A DNA stretch of 64,000 bases from Kribbella voronezhensis (GTDB lineage Bacteria; Actinomycetota; Actinomycetes; Propionibacteriales; Kribbellaceae), in NCBI RefSeq assembly GCF_004365175.1, contig NZ_SOCE01000001.1, positions 793,154-857,153 on the forward strand. The letters are read 5' to 3'. Shown one piece after another: positions 51,715 to 59,928 of this stretch. The position numbers and the translations under genes are program-made. Position 1 is the first letter of the stretch; every line of letters begins with the position of its first letter. The notes beneath the pieces were generated by a model. It was not told where the DNA came from, made no database searches, and worked only from the letters and a program-made list of their open reading frames with translations.

Positions 51715-53655
51715 TCACGACTGCCGAAACCAGACCCGCATCGCCGCCGCCTCGCGGTTGCCCCAGAGGAAGTAGGGAACGAGCCTTGCCTGCGCCGATC
51801 CGGCCGGGCCTTCATCGGCCGATCGGCCGGTCAGCACCGGATACAGCTCGTCCGCCGGCGTCGGCGCGACGCCGGCGGTCACGTCGAGCACGACCTGACC
51901 CGGCGTACCGGCGACAACCTCAACCGGTACTACGCGCGCTTCCGCGACCTGCGTCGGTCCGATCAAGAGGTCGTCGACAGGGGCGGCCGCATCCTGTTGC
52001 TCGAGGCAATAGACAAGTGGGCCGCGGGCTACGGCGACGGCGCCCCGGGTCGCATCCAGGTAGGGGTGCGAACCATGCGCCCGCGGGGTCATCGGCAACA
52101 CCAATCGCACCTCGTCGCCCGCGGCGAACCGGCGGTTCACCGTCAGCCATCCCCGGTCGGGCTCGTTGCCGACAGCAACGCCGTTCACGCTCACATCCGC
52201 CGCTGCTGCCCAGGCGGGGATGCGAAGAGCCAAGCCGGCCTCGTCATCGGGAGCGCGGTCGACGGTGATCGTGATGTCGCCGTTCCACGGGTACGCCGTA
52301 CGGACGGTGACGGCGAAGGTCTCAGTGGTCACTCGCGCGTCGGCGTACTGGCAGAGGTAGAGCGTGCCGTCCCGCTCGGCGGCCAAGTAGTCCTGCAACT
52401 GGGCCATCCAGCGGATGATGTTGGGCGGACAACACGGGCAACCGAACCAGGACCGGCGTAACGGTTCTCCGCCACTCTCGGCGCCGCTGCGCTGCTCGTG
52501 ATCAGGCCGACGCTGCAGCGGATTGTCGTAGAAGAAGGCGGCCCCTGCCGCGGAGAGGCCAACGCCGTACGCGTTGTACAGCACGGTTTCGAAGACATCC
52601 AGGTACTTCGAATCGCCGCCGGCCAGGAACATCCGCCAGGCCCACTGCATGGTCGCGATCGCCGCGCAGGTCTCGCTGTAGGCGCGCTCGGACGGCAGTT
52701 CGTACCGATCGCCGATCGCCTCGTCGGAGTGCCGGCTGCCGAGACCGCCGGTGATGTAGAGCTTGGTCGCGACCATGTCGTCCCAGAGCCGCTCCAACGC
52801 GCTGAACAGCGAGGCGTCGCCGGTCTCGAGATGAACATCAGCAGCACCGGCAGCGAGATAAGCCATCCGTACGGCGTGGCCGGTGACGCTCGGCAACTCC
52901 CGGATCGGAGCGTTGTCCTGGAAGTAGTCGGCCGGGAACGTGCTGTGCACCAGGTGACCGCGGCCGCGCCGCTCGACGAACAACTGCGCCTGGACGAGGT
53001 AGTCCTCGACACCGGTCTCGCGATACAGCTCGACCAGGGCCATCTCGACCTCCGGGTGACCGCAGACCACCTGCTCGCCGGTTGCGCCGAACTTCCGGAC
53101 GACGAGGTCCGCGAACCGGCGCGCCACCCCGAGCAGTCGCGCGTCGCCGAGCTGACGGTTCGCGGCGACGGCGGCCTGGATCAGGTGGCCGAGGTTGTAG
53201 AGCTCGTGTCCCCAGGCGAGGTCCTGCCAGGGCTTCTTCGTCGATTGCGGGTCCTGGAAGAAGGAGTTCAGGTAGCCGTCGGCGGCTTGGACCTGCTCCA
53301 GAAGTCCGACCACCTCGTCGAAGAACTCCCGCGCACCGGTCGGCGTCTCGTCGTGGCCGAGTTCGTACGCCAGCCCTTCGAGGGTCTTGTAGAGATCGGT
53401 GTCGAGGAACGGGTAGCGGCCGCGGTAGGCGCCCAGCTCCGGATCGAGCAGGCGGCGCAGGTTGTCGAGGTTGCCCGCCGCACGAAGCTCGGCCAGCGCA
53501 TGCGGCACGGTCGCTTGCCGGTTGCGCCGCTGCCAGTCGTGCAGCAGCCCACCGGTCAGCTCGACCTCGTCAGTGCGCAGCGGCCTGAGCGCGCCGCCGC
53601 CAGGACGAACCGCACTACCGCGCTCGGCCGGCCTCGACAGGCGGCTGGGACTCAT
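51715..53655 (-). CDS. GH127 beta-L-arabinofuranosidase (second copy)
   Basis: A 646-residue intracellular GH127/DUF1680 enzyme. Active-site equivalents of HypBA1 are conserved: Glu312 (acid/base) in RHSDEAIGD, Glu328 and Cys330 in YSETCAA, and Cys408-Cys409 in CPCCPPN. ATG 53655 is chosen because GGAGG stands 4 nt before it; an in-frame ATG at 53679 would add eight residues. It heads an operon with a family-5 binding protein, Opp transporter and S33 peptidase. The known GH127 role is release of L-arabinose from hydroxyproline-linked beta-L-arabino-oligosaccharides, which makes the peptide-type partner genes notable. No arabinose operator like that at 27552 is seen upstream. Confidence 0.9.
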   Translation of the reverse strand: MSPSRLSRPAERGSAVRPGGGALRPLRTDEVELTGGLLHDWQRRNRQATVPHALAELRAAGNLDNLRRLLDPELGAYRGRYPFLDTDLYKTLEGLAYELGHDETPTGAREFFDEVVGLLEQVQAADGYLNSFFQDPQSTKKPWQDLAWGHELYNLGHLIQAAVAANRQLGDARLLGVARRFADLVVRKFGATGEQVVCGHPEVEMALVELYRETGVEDYLVQAQLFVERRGRGHLVHSTFPADYFQDNAPIRELPSVTGHAVRMAYLAAGAADVHLETGDASLFSALERLWDDMVATKLYITGGLGSRHSDEAIGDRYELPSERAYSETCAAIATMQWAWRMFLAGGDSKYLDVFETVLYNAYGVGLSAAGAAFFYDNPLQRRPDHEQRSGAESGGEPLRRSWFGCPCCPPNIIRWMAQLQDYLAAERDGTLYLCQYADARVTTETFAVTVRTAYPWNGDITITVDRAPDDEAGLALRIPAWAAAADVSVNGVAVGNEPDRGWLTVNRRFAAGDEVRLVLPMTPRAHGSHPYLDATRGAVAVARGPLVYCLEQQDAAAPVDDLLIGPTQVAEARVVPVEVVAGTPGQVVLDVTAGVAPTPADELYPVLTGRSADEGPAGSAQARLVPYFLWGNREAAAMRVWFRQS

Positions 53656-53764
53656 CGGACCTCCAGTACCGTGTGACATTGCACTGACCCTAAGACCGTC
53701 ACGCGGTTACCGCCAGGCATTACCGAAAATTGTCCGAAGGGTGACCACCAGTCCTCGGCACGCC

Positions 53765-53791
53765 CACCGCCGGGCCCGAACGCCGGCGGTG
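53765..53791 (-). terminator. Terminator hairpin after pnkp
   Basis: CACCGCCGG and CCGGCGGTG form a perfect 9-bp stem with a 9-nt loop, 6 nt past the Pnkp stop (53797). It separates the RNA-repair operon from the GH127 operon on the same strand. Confidence 0.75.
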
Positions 53792-53796
53792 AGCGG

Positions 53797-56370
53797 TCAG
53801 AGGCGGGGGTCTACCGGTTCCGATTCCAGGGCCAGGACGGCGAAGACGGGTTCGTGGATGCGCCACAGGGGTTCGCCGCGGGCGGCTCGGGTCAGGGACT
53901 CGAGGCCCAGGGCGTACTCGCGCAGCGCCATCGAGCGTTTGTGGCCGAGGTTGCGGCTGCGGAGGCGGTCGAAGTTGGCCGGCTCGGTGTAGTCGGGGCC
54001 GTAGATGATGCGCAGGTACTCCCGGCCGCGGACCTTGAGACCGGGTTGGGCAAGACCCTTCTGGGTGCGCACCAGGTTCGCGGCCGGCTTCACGACCATG
54101 CCCTCACCGCCCGCGCCGGTGAGCTCCTCCCACCAGGCAATCCCCGCGTCCCAGGACTCCGGATCGACGTACAGTCGCCGGGTCGGGGTGACCAGCGCGG
54201 GGCCGGCCGCGACGAGCCGGTCCGCGATCGCCAGGTGCCAGGCGTGCGGCTTGTCCTCGTACGTCGACCCTTCGGACGCGAGCACCTGGAACGGCGCGAT
54301 CCGTACGCCGTCGAGTCCTTCGGTCGGCCAGCAGTACCGTCGATACGCGGCGCTGAAGAGTTCCGCGTTGGCCGTACGCCGTTGCGTCCGCGCGAGCAGT
54401 TCGCCGACGTCGAGCCCTGCCGCTACGGCCGACTCCAGACCGGCTGTTGCCGCGGGCAACGCAGTACGAGCTGCCGCGCCGACCGCGGCGTACTGGTTCT
54501 TCAGGAGTTCGATGGCCTTGGCGCTCCAGGGCAGCAGTTCGGCGTCGAGGAGCAGCCACGAGGTGTCGAACTCGTCGAAGAGTCCGGCCTCCGAGACGAC
54601 CGCGCGCAGTCGCAGGAGCAGCTCGTTGGTCACCGTGGTGTCGAAGAACGAACGGCCGGTACGGGTGTGGACCGCGCCTCGCCCAGCAAGGCCGAATCGC
54701 TTCTCCGCAACGTCGTCGTCCCGCGTCAGCAAGACGACGGCGCGCGAACCCATGTGCTTCTCCTCGCACACCAGTTCGGTCACGCCCTCTGCCCTGTATG
54801 CCTCGAAGGCCTGCGCCGGATGCTCCAGCACTCCGGGGATCGGCGACGTGGCGACCGGGCTCATCGTCGGCGGCAGGTAGAGCAGGAAGCGCGGATCGAT
54901 CGCGAACCGGCTCATCACTTCCAGCGCGGCACCGGCCTGCTCCGCGCGGATGCTCAGCCGCCCGTGCGTCGCGGTCTCGATCACGCGGCGACCGGTGACA
55001 TCGGTGATGTCCAGTACGTCGGGCTCGCGGCCGGGAGCGGTTGCCACGTGCAACGGCTTCGCGGGCTCGTAGTACTGCTCGAAGGCTTCGACCGAGACCA
55101 GTTCGCGCTCGGGGTACCGCAGTGCGGTCAGTGAGCCGCCGAAGACGCAGCCGGTGTCCAGGCAGATGGTGTTGTTGATCCACTCCGGGACCGGCGTCGG
55201 GGTGTGACCGTAGACGACCATCGCCCGACCGCGGTAGTCGTTCGCCCACGGGTAGCGCACCGGCAGGCCGAACTCGTCGGTCTCCCCCGTCGTCTCGCCG
55301 TACAGGCAGAAGGCGCGGACGCGGCCGGAGGTGCGGCCGTGCATCCGCTCGACCAGGCCCGCATGCGACACGACGAGGTTGCCGCCGTCGAGGACGTAGT
55401 GCGAGATCAGGCCGTCGATGAACCTCTCGACCTCCGCACGGAACTCCTCCGGCTCGGCGGCGAGCTGCGCGAGAGACTCCTCGAGTCCGTGGCTGAGCTT
55501 GACCTTCTTGCCCCGCAGGGCTTTGAGCAACTTGTCCTCATGGTTGCCGGGCACACAGAACGCGTTGCCACTGGCAACCATCCCCATCACCAGCCGCAGC
55601 ACACCCGGCGTATCCGGGCCTCGATCGACCAGATCGCCCACGAACACCACCCGACGCGAAGGTGATGCGGCCGCGTCGACCCGCGACTCCGGCGCCACCG
55701 TGCTCCCGCTGTGAGAAGCATCGATCGGTCGGCCGTCCGGATCGCGGGTGATCGCGTAGCCCAGCTGTCCCAGCAGTTGTTCCAGCTCGGCGCGGCAGCC
55801 GTGGATGTCGCCGATGATGTCGAACGGACCGGTCTGGTCGGTCAGGTCGTTGAACAGCCGGGTGCGTTCGATGCTGACGGCATCGATCGCCTCGGCGCTG
55901 TCGAGGACATGAACGCTCCGGAAGCCTTCCCGCTTGAGGTTGCGCAGTCCGCGCCGCAGTTGCTGACGCTGCCGCTGGACGACGTGCGGGCCGAACTGGC
56001 GGTCCGGCCGCAGTGCGTTCCGCTCGACCGCTACCCGCTCGGGCACGTCGAGGACGATCGCGACCGGCAGTACGTCGTACTCGCGGGCCAGTGCGACCAG
56101 TTGCTTGCGCGATTCCGGCTGCACGCTGGTCGCGTCGATCACCGTCAGCCGCCCGGCCGCGAGCCGCTTGGCCGCGATGAAGTTCAGTACTTCGAACGCG
56201 TCCTTGCTGGCGGCCTGGTCGTTCTCGTCGTCCGAGACCAGGCCGCGGCAGAAGTCGCTCGAGATCACCTCGGTGCCGAGGAAGTGCTTGCGCGCGAACG
56301 TGGACTTGCCCGAGCCGCTCACGCCGATCAGGACGACCAGGCTCAGCGCGGGAATGCCGATGCGGTCCAT
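53797..56370 (-). CDS. pnkp: Bacterial polynucleotide kinase-phosphatase-ligase (RNA repair)
   Basis: An 857-residue three-domain protein. An N-terminal 5'-kinase has the P-loop GVSGSGKS (residues 16-23). A calcineurin-like 2',3'-phosphatase has GDIHG (187-191), GDLVDRG (245-251), GNHE (275-278) and GHT (388-390). The C-terminal ligase-type adenylyltransferase has EEKHMGSRA, with Lys538 as the adenylation site, and EGMVVKP near the end. It prepares and seals broken RNA ends. It needs Hen1 for full ligation, and hen1 is the upstream gene with a 1-nt stop/start overlap. ATG 56370 is the natural start; the larger open frame upstream belongs to the hen1 region in another frame. Confidence 0.95.
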   Translation of the reverse strand: MDRIGIPALSLVVLIGVSGSGKSTFARKHFLGTEVISSDFCRGLVSDDENDQAASKDAFEVLNFIAAKRLAAGRLTVIDATSVQPESRKQLVALAREYDVLPVAIVLDVPERVAVERNALRPDRQFGPHVVQRQRQQLRRGLRNLKREGFRSVHVLDSAEAIDAVSIERTRLFNDLTDQTGPFDIIGDIHGCRAELEQLLGQLGYAITRDPDGRPIDASHSGSTVAPESRVDAAASPSRRVVFVGDLVDRGPDTPGVLRLVMGMVASGNAFCVPGNHEDKLLKALRGKKVKLSHGLEESLAQLAAEPEEFRAEVERFIDGLISHYVLDGGNLVVSHAGLVERMHGRTSGRVRAFCLYGETTGETDEFGLPVRYPWANDYRGRAMVVYGHTPTPVPEWINNTICLDTGCVFGGSLTALRYPERELVSVEAFEQYYEPAKPLHVATAPGREPDVLDITDVTGRRVIETATHGRLSIRAEQAGAALEVMSRFAIDPRFLLYLPPTMSPVATSPIPGVLEHPAQAFEAYRAEGVTELVCEEKHMGSRAVVLLTRDDDVAEKRFGLAGRGAVHTRTGRSFFDTTVTNELLLRLRAVVSEAGLFDEFDTSWLLLDAELLPWSAKAIELLKNQYAAVGAAARTALPAATAGLESAVAAGLDVGELLARTQRRTANAELFSAAYRRYCWPTEGLDGVRIAPFQVLASEGSTYEDKPHAWHLAIADRLVAAGPALVTPTRRLYVDPESWDAGIAWWEELTGAGGEGMVVKPAANLVRTQKGLAQPGLKVRGREYLRIIYGPDYTEPANFDRLRSRNLGHKRSMALREYALGLESLTRAARGEPLWRIHEPVFAVLALESEPVDPRL

Positions 56371-57818
56371 CAGACGGCCTCCTTCAGGCGGAACAGAGCG
56401 AGCTGGGTCGGCGGGCCTACGTCGGGGTCGTCCGGTCCGACCGGACGGAACGACACGTCGTACCCATAGGCCAGGCAGACCGACGCGGCCCAGTCCTGGA
56501 ACTCCGCGCGGGTCCATTCGAACCGGTGATCGGGATGGCGGAAGGCGCCGGCCGGCAGCGTCTCGAAGCGCACGTTGTGCTCGGAGTTCGGCGTGGTCAC
56601 GACGACATTGCCCGGCCGGGCCGCACCGAACACCGCGTGGGCGAGCGCGGGCAGCCGGGGCGGGTCGACGTGCTCGATCACCTCCATCAGCACGGCGGCG
56701 TCCAGGTCGGCGAGGCGCGCATCGGCGTACGTGACGGAGGACTGGAAGAGTCGCAACCGCTCGCGCCGGCGGTCGGACATCTCGTCCACGTGCAGGCGCC
56801 GCTCGGCATACGTGAGCGCTCGCGCGGAAACATCCGTCGCCACCACCTCGGTGAACGACGAGTCCTTCAGCAGTTGGGCCACCAGCACTCCCTCGCCGCA
56901 GCCGAGATCCGCCACCCGCCGGGCCCCGAGCTCGCGCAGCAGGTCGACCACCGCCGTACGCCGCTGCACCGCCAAAGAGACCGGCTTCTCCGAATCGCCG
57001 GCGAGGTCGTCGCCGACTTCGGCGACGGGCTCGTCCGGGGACGTCTCGACTTCCACACCGTCCGATTCGACGAGGCGGTCCAGGGCTTCCAGTGCGGAGT
57101 CGGTCAAGCGTTTGCGATGGGCCAGGTAGCGCCGCGAGATCAGCTCGCGATCCGGGTGGGTGCCGAGCCACCCGTCGCCGGCGCGCACCAGCTTGTCGAC
57201 CTCGTCGGACCCGACCCAGTAGTGCTTCGCGTCGTCGAGCACCGGCAGCATCACGTACAGGTGGTGCAGCGCGTCGGCGAGCCGGAGCTCACCACGCAGC
57301 CGCAGGTCGACGTACCGCGAATCCCCCCACGCCGGGATCTCGGGATCGAGCGGCACCGGCCGGGCGTCGACCGACCAGCCGAGCGGGCTGAACAGCCGCT
57401 CGGCCATCGCCGCACCACCGCGACACGGCAGCGCCGGCACGCGGATGTCCAGCAGGATCGGCCGGGTGGCGAGGTCGGGACGGGCGTCGCAGCGGCCGGT
57501 CATCGCAGTTCGGAAGAGTTTGCCGACCGCTACGGCGAGCAGGCTGGACGCGGCGTACGGGCGGTCGTTCACGTACTGCCCGAGGGTGAAGCCCTCGGTG
57601 GCGCGGCCCTTGCCGGAGCGGACCAGCGCGATCGGATCGACCTCGAGCAGTACGGCGACCGTGCAGCGCTCGTCCGTGGCCTCAGGGTAGAACACGTGGA
57701 CCGTGCCACCGGCCACCTCCAACGACTGCGGTCGCGCCGGATTCTTGTGCAGCAGGAATCCGAGGTCGGTCGCAGGAGCGCCGAGGCCGGCTGAGGTGGT
57801 ACCGATCGTCAGGAACAC
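56370..57818 (-). CDS. hen1: 3'-terminal RNA ribose 2'-O-methyltransferase Hen1
   Basis: A 482-residue protein. The N-terminal half (1-240) is the bacterial Hen1-specific domain that docks and activates the Pnkp ligase. The C-terminal half is a methyltransferase with SAM motif DLGCGEG (304-310) and the metal-site residues in EVIEH (379-383) and HPDHRFEW (428-435). It marks the repaired 3' end with a 2'-O-methyl group before sealing, which protects the junction from being cut again at the same place. It is the first gene of the hen1-pnkp operon. Confidence 0.95.
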   Translation of the reverse strand: MFLTIGTTSAGLGAPATDLGFLLHKNPARPQSLEVAGGTVHVFYPEATDERCTVAVLLEVDPIALVRSGKGRATEGFTLGQYVNDRPYAASSLLAVAVGKLFRTAMTGRCDARPDLATRPILLDIRVPALPCRGGAAMAERLFSPLGWSVDARPVPLDPEIPAWGDSRYVDLRLRGELRLADALHHLYVMLPVLDDAKHYWVGSDEVDKLVRAGDGWLGTHPDRELISRRYLAHRKRLTDSALEALDRLVESDGVEVETSPDEPVAEVGDDLAGDSEKPVSLAVQRRTAVVDLLRELGARRVADLGCGEGVLVAQLLKDSSFTEVVATDVSARALTYAERRLHVDEMSDRRRERLRLFQSSVTYADARLADLDAAVLMEVIEHVDPPRLPALAHAVFGAARPGNVVVTTPNSEHNVRFETLPAGAFRHPDHRFEWTRAEFQDWAASVCLAYGYDVSFRPVGPDDPDVGPPTQLALFRLKEAV

Positions 57819-57923
57819 GTCCGCATTCGATCACGCCCGCCGTTCAACGGCGCGTCATTTGATCTGCGGCCGGACGTCGAGACACGCGGCAAGAGGTCTG
57901 GCGCGCGAGCGGTTTTGGTTCTA

Positions 57924-57952
57924 GCTTGTTTTGCAGCAGAAAAGTCGCTACA
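57924..57952 (+). promoter_or_regulatory. Promoter of the small gene pair
   Basis: TTGTTT (57924-57929) and TACAGA (57947-57952) are spaced 17 bp, about 80 nt before the small open frame at 58035. Confidence 0.5.
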
Positions 57953-58034
57953 GACCGTCCTTCCCCGCTGACAGTCCGTACCGGTCCCCGGTTTGTGGCG
58001 AGCCATCCCACCACGCCGACACGGGGAAAGGACC

Positions 58035-58136
58035 ATGGCATCTCCCTCAGGCCAACCCAAGGCCGACCAGTCCCACCCAGCACTCACCGCCAGGACCGCA
58101 GCGCACCTCGCCAGCATCGGAGGGGCCCGCCGGTGA
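58035..58136 (+). CDS. 33-residue small protein, translationally coupled
   Basis: ATG 58035 is preceded by GGGGAAAGGA and encodes 33 residues (MASPSGQPKADQSHPALTAR and on to GGARR). It has no membrane span or recognisable motif. Its TGA overlaps the GTG of the next gene (GTGA), so it may be a leader peptide or a real small partner protein. Function unknown. Confidence 0.6.
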   Translation: MASPSGQPKADQSHPALTARTAAHLASIGGARR

Positions 58137-58453
58137 AACCCCAGACCTTCGAACTCGTTCGGTACGCCGACGTCAGCGGAGTCTCCGGCACCGGAACAGT
58201 GGCCGAAGGATGCGTCTTCACCGACGGATCGGTCGCTCTGCGCTGGCACGGCCAGAACCCTTCGACCGCCGTCTGGCCGGACCTCGACTCCATCCTCGCC
58301 GTCCACGGCCACTGCGGCGCGACCGTGGTGCGCTGGCTGGACGTCTCCGAGATGGAGACCGTCCCGGGCACGGACCTGCTTCCGGGCGAGGTCTCGCACA
58401 TCCTCGCCACCGGCCGGCACACACATCATCCCCCGGTGGTCGCCACAGCCTGA
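58133..58453 (+). CDS. Hypothetical protein of 106 residues
   Basis: A small acidic protein starting at GTG 58133 (GGAGGGG about 7 nt upstream). It begins KPQTFELVRYADVSGVSGTG and contains GCVFTDGSVALRWHG and VWPDLDSILAVHGHCGATVV. It looks like a single compact beta-rich domain with no signal or membrane segment. I do not recognise a named family. Coupled to the 33-residue frame before it and convergent to folE. Confidence 0.72.
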   Translation: MKPQTFELVRYADVSGVSGTGTVAEGCVFTDGSVALRWHGQNPSTAVWPDLDSILAVHGHCGATVVRWLDVSEMETVPGTDLLPGEVSHILATGRHTHHPPVVATA

Positions 58454-58498
58454 CAGCCCGTACCACGTGCCGCGTGCGGCTCGAGGCCGGCGCCAGGG

Positions 58499-59149
58499 TC
58501 AGGAGTTGATTCCGGTCAGGGCGAAGAACTCCTGGCGGGAGCTCGGGTTGTCGCGCAGCATCCCGTGCAGGGACGACGTGACCGTCAGAGCGCCCGCGGC
58601 ACGGACGCCGCGCAGCGACATGCACAGGTGCTCGGCTTCGATCACGACGCCGACGCCCTTCGGCGCGAGCTGGTCCTGGAGCCAGTTGGCGACCTGCTTG
58701 GTGAGACGTTCCTGCACCTGCAGGTCGCGGGCGAACAGTTCGACGACGCGGGCCAGCTTGGACAGCCCGAGGATGCGGTCACCCGGCAGGTAGCCGACGT
58801 GCGCGACGCCCTGGAACGGCAGCATGTGGTGTTCGCAGAGCGACTGCACGGGGATGTTCCGGGCGAGCACGAGCTCGTCGTACCCCTCGTCGTTGGGGAA
58901 CGTGGTCAGCTCGAACTCGCGCGGCGTCAGCATCTCGGCGTACGCGTGCGCCACCCGACGCGGCGTGTCGGCCAGGTGCACGCTGTGCGGATCGCGGCCG
59001 AGCGCCTTCAGCAGATCCGCGACGGCGCGTTCGGCCGCCGGAAGGTCGATCTCGGCGCGTCCCGCCACCACGTGCAGAGGCACCACCGCATCGGGCAGGC
59101 CGAGCTCCGGGTCGGTGAACGGCTCCGCCTCAGACCGGATCATCGTCAT
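58499..59149 (-). CDS. folE: GTP cyclohydrolase I
   Basis: A 216-residue enzyme for the first step of folate (and pterin) synthesis, GTP to dihydroneopterin triphosphate. Zinc ligands are in SLCEHHMLP (Cys105, His108) and EAEHLCMSLRGV (Cys176). GLSKLARVVELFARDLQVQE is the conserved GTP-binding stretch. ATG 59149 follows GAGGAGCGC. It stands alone here, away from the usual folP-folB-folK and ftsH neighbourhood of actinobacteria, so it may be a second copy; the window cannot show that. It is divergent from the SufR-like gene. Confidence 0.95.
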   Translation of the reverse strand: MTMIRSEAEPFTDPELGLPDAVVPLHVVAGRAEIDLPAAERAVADLLKALGRDPHSVHLADTPRRVAHAYAEMLTPREFELTTFPNDEGYDELVLARNIPVQSLCEHHMLPFQGVAHVGYLPGDRILGLSKLARVVELFARDLQVQERLTKQVANWLQDQLAPKGVGVVIEAEHLCMSLRGVRAAGALTVTSSLHGMLRDNPSSRQEFFALTGINS

Positions 59150-59210
59150 CTGCGCTCCTCACAGCGTCAGTCAGGCTGAGCCGCCTACGGTAGAACTCCG
59201 CCAGCTATTC

Positions 59211-59235
59211 CGTCAACGAGAGTTGTCGATACAAT
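59211..59235 (+). promoter_or_regulatory. Leaderless promoter with inverted repeat (SufR-like gene)
   Basis: CGTCAAC-GAGA-GTTGTCG (59211-59228) is an inverted repeat with 6 of 7 pairs and contains CAAC-N4-GTTG. TACAAT (59230-59235) follows, and seven bases later is GTG 59242, so transcription and translation probably begin at the same base. The repeat would block RNA polymerase if bound, suggesting autoregulation. Confidence 0.55.
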
Positions 59236-59241
59236 ACCTCG

Positions 59242-59919
59242 GTGGACCCCAACCACCTCGCCGGCGTCCAGGCGATCGCCGCGCTCGAGGAACCGACCAG
59301 GCGACAGCTGTACGAGCTCGTCGTCCGCAGCCCCACGCCGGTCGGCAAGGACGAGGCGGCTGCCGCGGCCGGTGTCCCCCGGACCACCGCGGCTTTCCAT
59401 CTCGACAAGCTGGTCGGCGAAGGCCTGCTGAGCGTCGTGTACGAACGCCGCTCCGGCCGCGGCGGTCCAGGCGCCGGCCGGCCCGCGAAGCTCTATCGCC
59501 GCTCGGACCTCGAAGTCGAGGTATCCGTGCCCGAACGAACGTACGGCGTGGCCGGCCACCTGCTCGCCGCGGCACTCGAAGACGCCGAGTCCAGCGGAGA
59601 GTCGCCGGCCCGCGCCCTCGCGCGGCATGCCGCTCGCTACGGCAGAACGCTCGGCGAAACAGCGCGCGGAACCGGGGATGTCGTCCAGGTGCTGGAGCGG
59701 CAGGGCTTCGAACCGCGCCAGGACGGCCCGGACATCCTGCTGGGCAACTGCCCCTTCCATCAGCTGGCGAACGAGCATCCGCAGCTGGTCTGTGGAATGA
59801 ATCTGCAGCTGATCGAGGGCTTGCTGGACGGCCTGGGCGACGCTGACCGGGAAGCGCTGCTGGCTCCCAGTGCGGGGAATTGCTGTGTGCGGCTCAGCCA
59901 GAAGACTGCCGCCGACTAG
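59242..59919 (+). CDS. SufR-like winged-helix regulator with Cys cluster
   Basis: A 225-residue regulator. The N-terminal winged HTH (RRQLYELVVRSPTPVGKDEA, GVPRTTAAFHLDKLVGEGLL) is followed by a C-terminal domain holding Cys170 (GNCPFH), Cys184 (LVCGMN) and Cys214-Cys215 (GNCCVR). This spacing matches the iron-sulfur-sensing regulators related to SufR. No suf operon is nearby, so the target is uncertain. The start is GTG 59242, with a leaderless-type promoter. Confidence 0.82.
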   Translation: MDPNHLAGVQAIAALEEPTRRQLYELVVRSPTPVGKDEAAAAAGVPRTTAAFHLDKLVGEGLLSVVYERRSGRGGPGAGRPAKLYRRSDLEVEVSVPERTYGVAGHLLAAALEDAESSGESPARALARHAARYGRTLGETARGTGDVVQVLERQGFEPRQDGPDILLGNCPFHQLANEHPQLVCGMNLQLIEGLLDGLGDADREALLAPSAGNCCVRLSQKTAAD

Positions 59920-59922
59920 GCT
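59917..59922 (+). promoter_or_regulatory. Leaderless -10 element of the ybaK gene
   Basis: TAGGCT lies seven bases before GTG 59929, with no ribosome site between, consistent with a leaderless transcript starting near the GTG. Confidence 0.5.
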
Positions 59923-59928
59923 GTCGCG

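Noticed and set aside
53740..53749. GGTGACCACC as a possible GntR site before the second GH127 gene
   Set aside because: Only 4-bp arms; too short and common in GC-rich DNA to support without footprint data.
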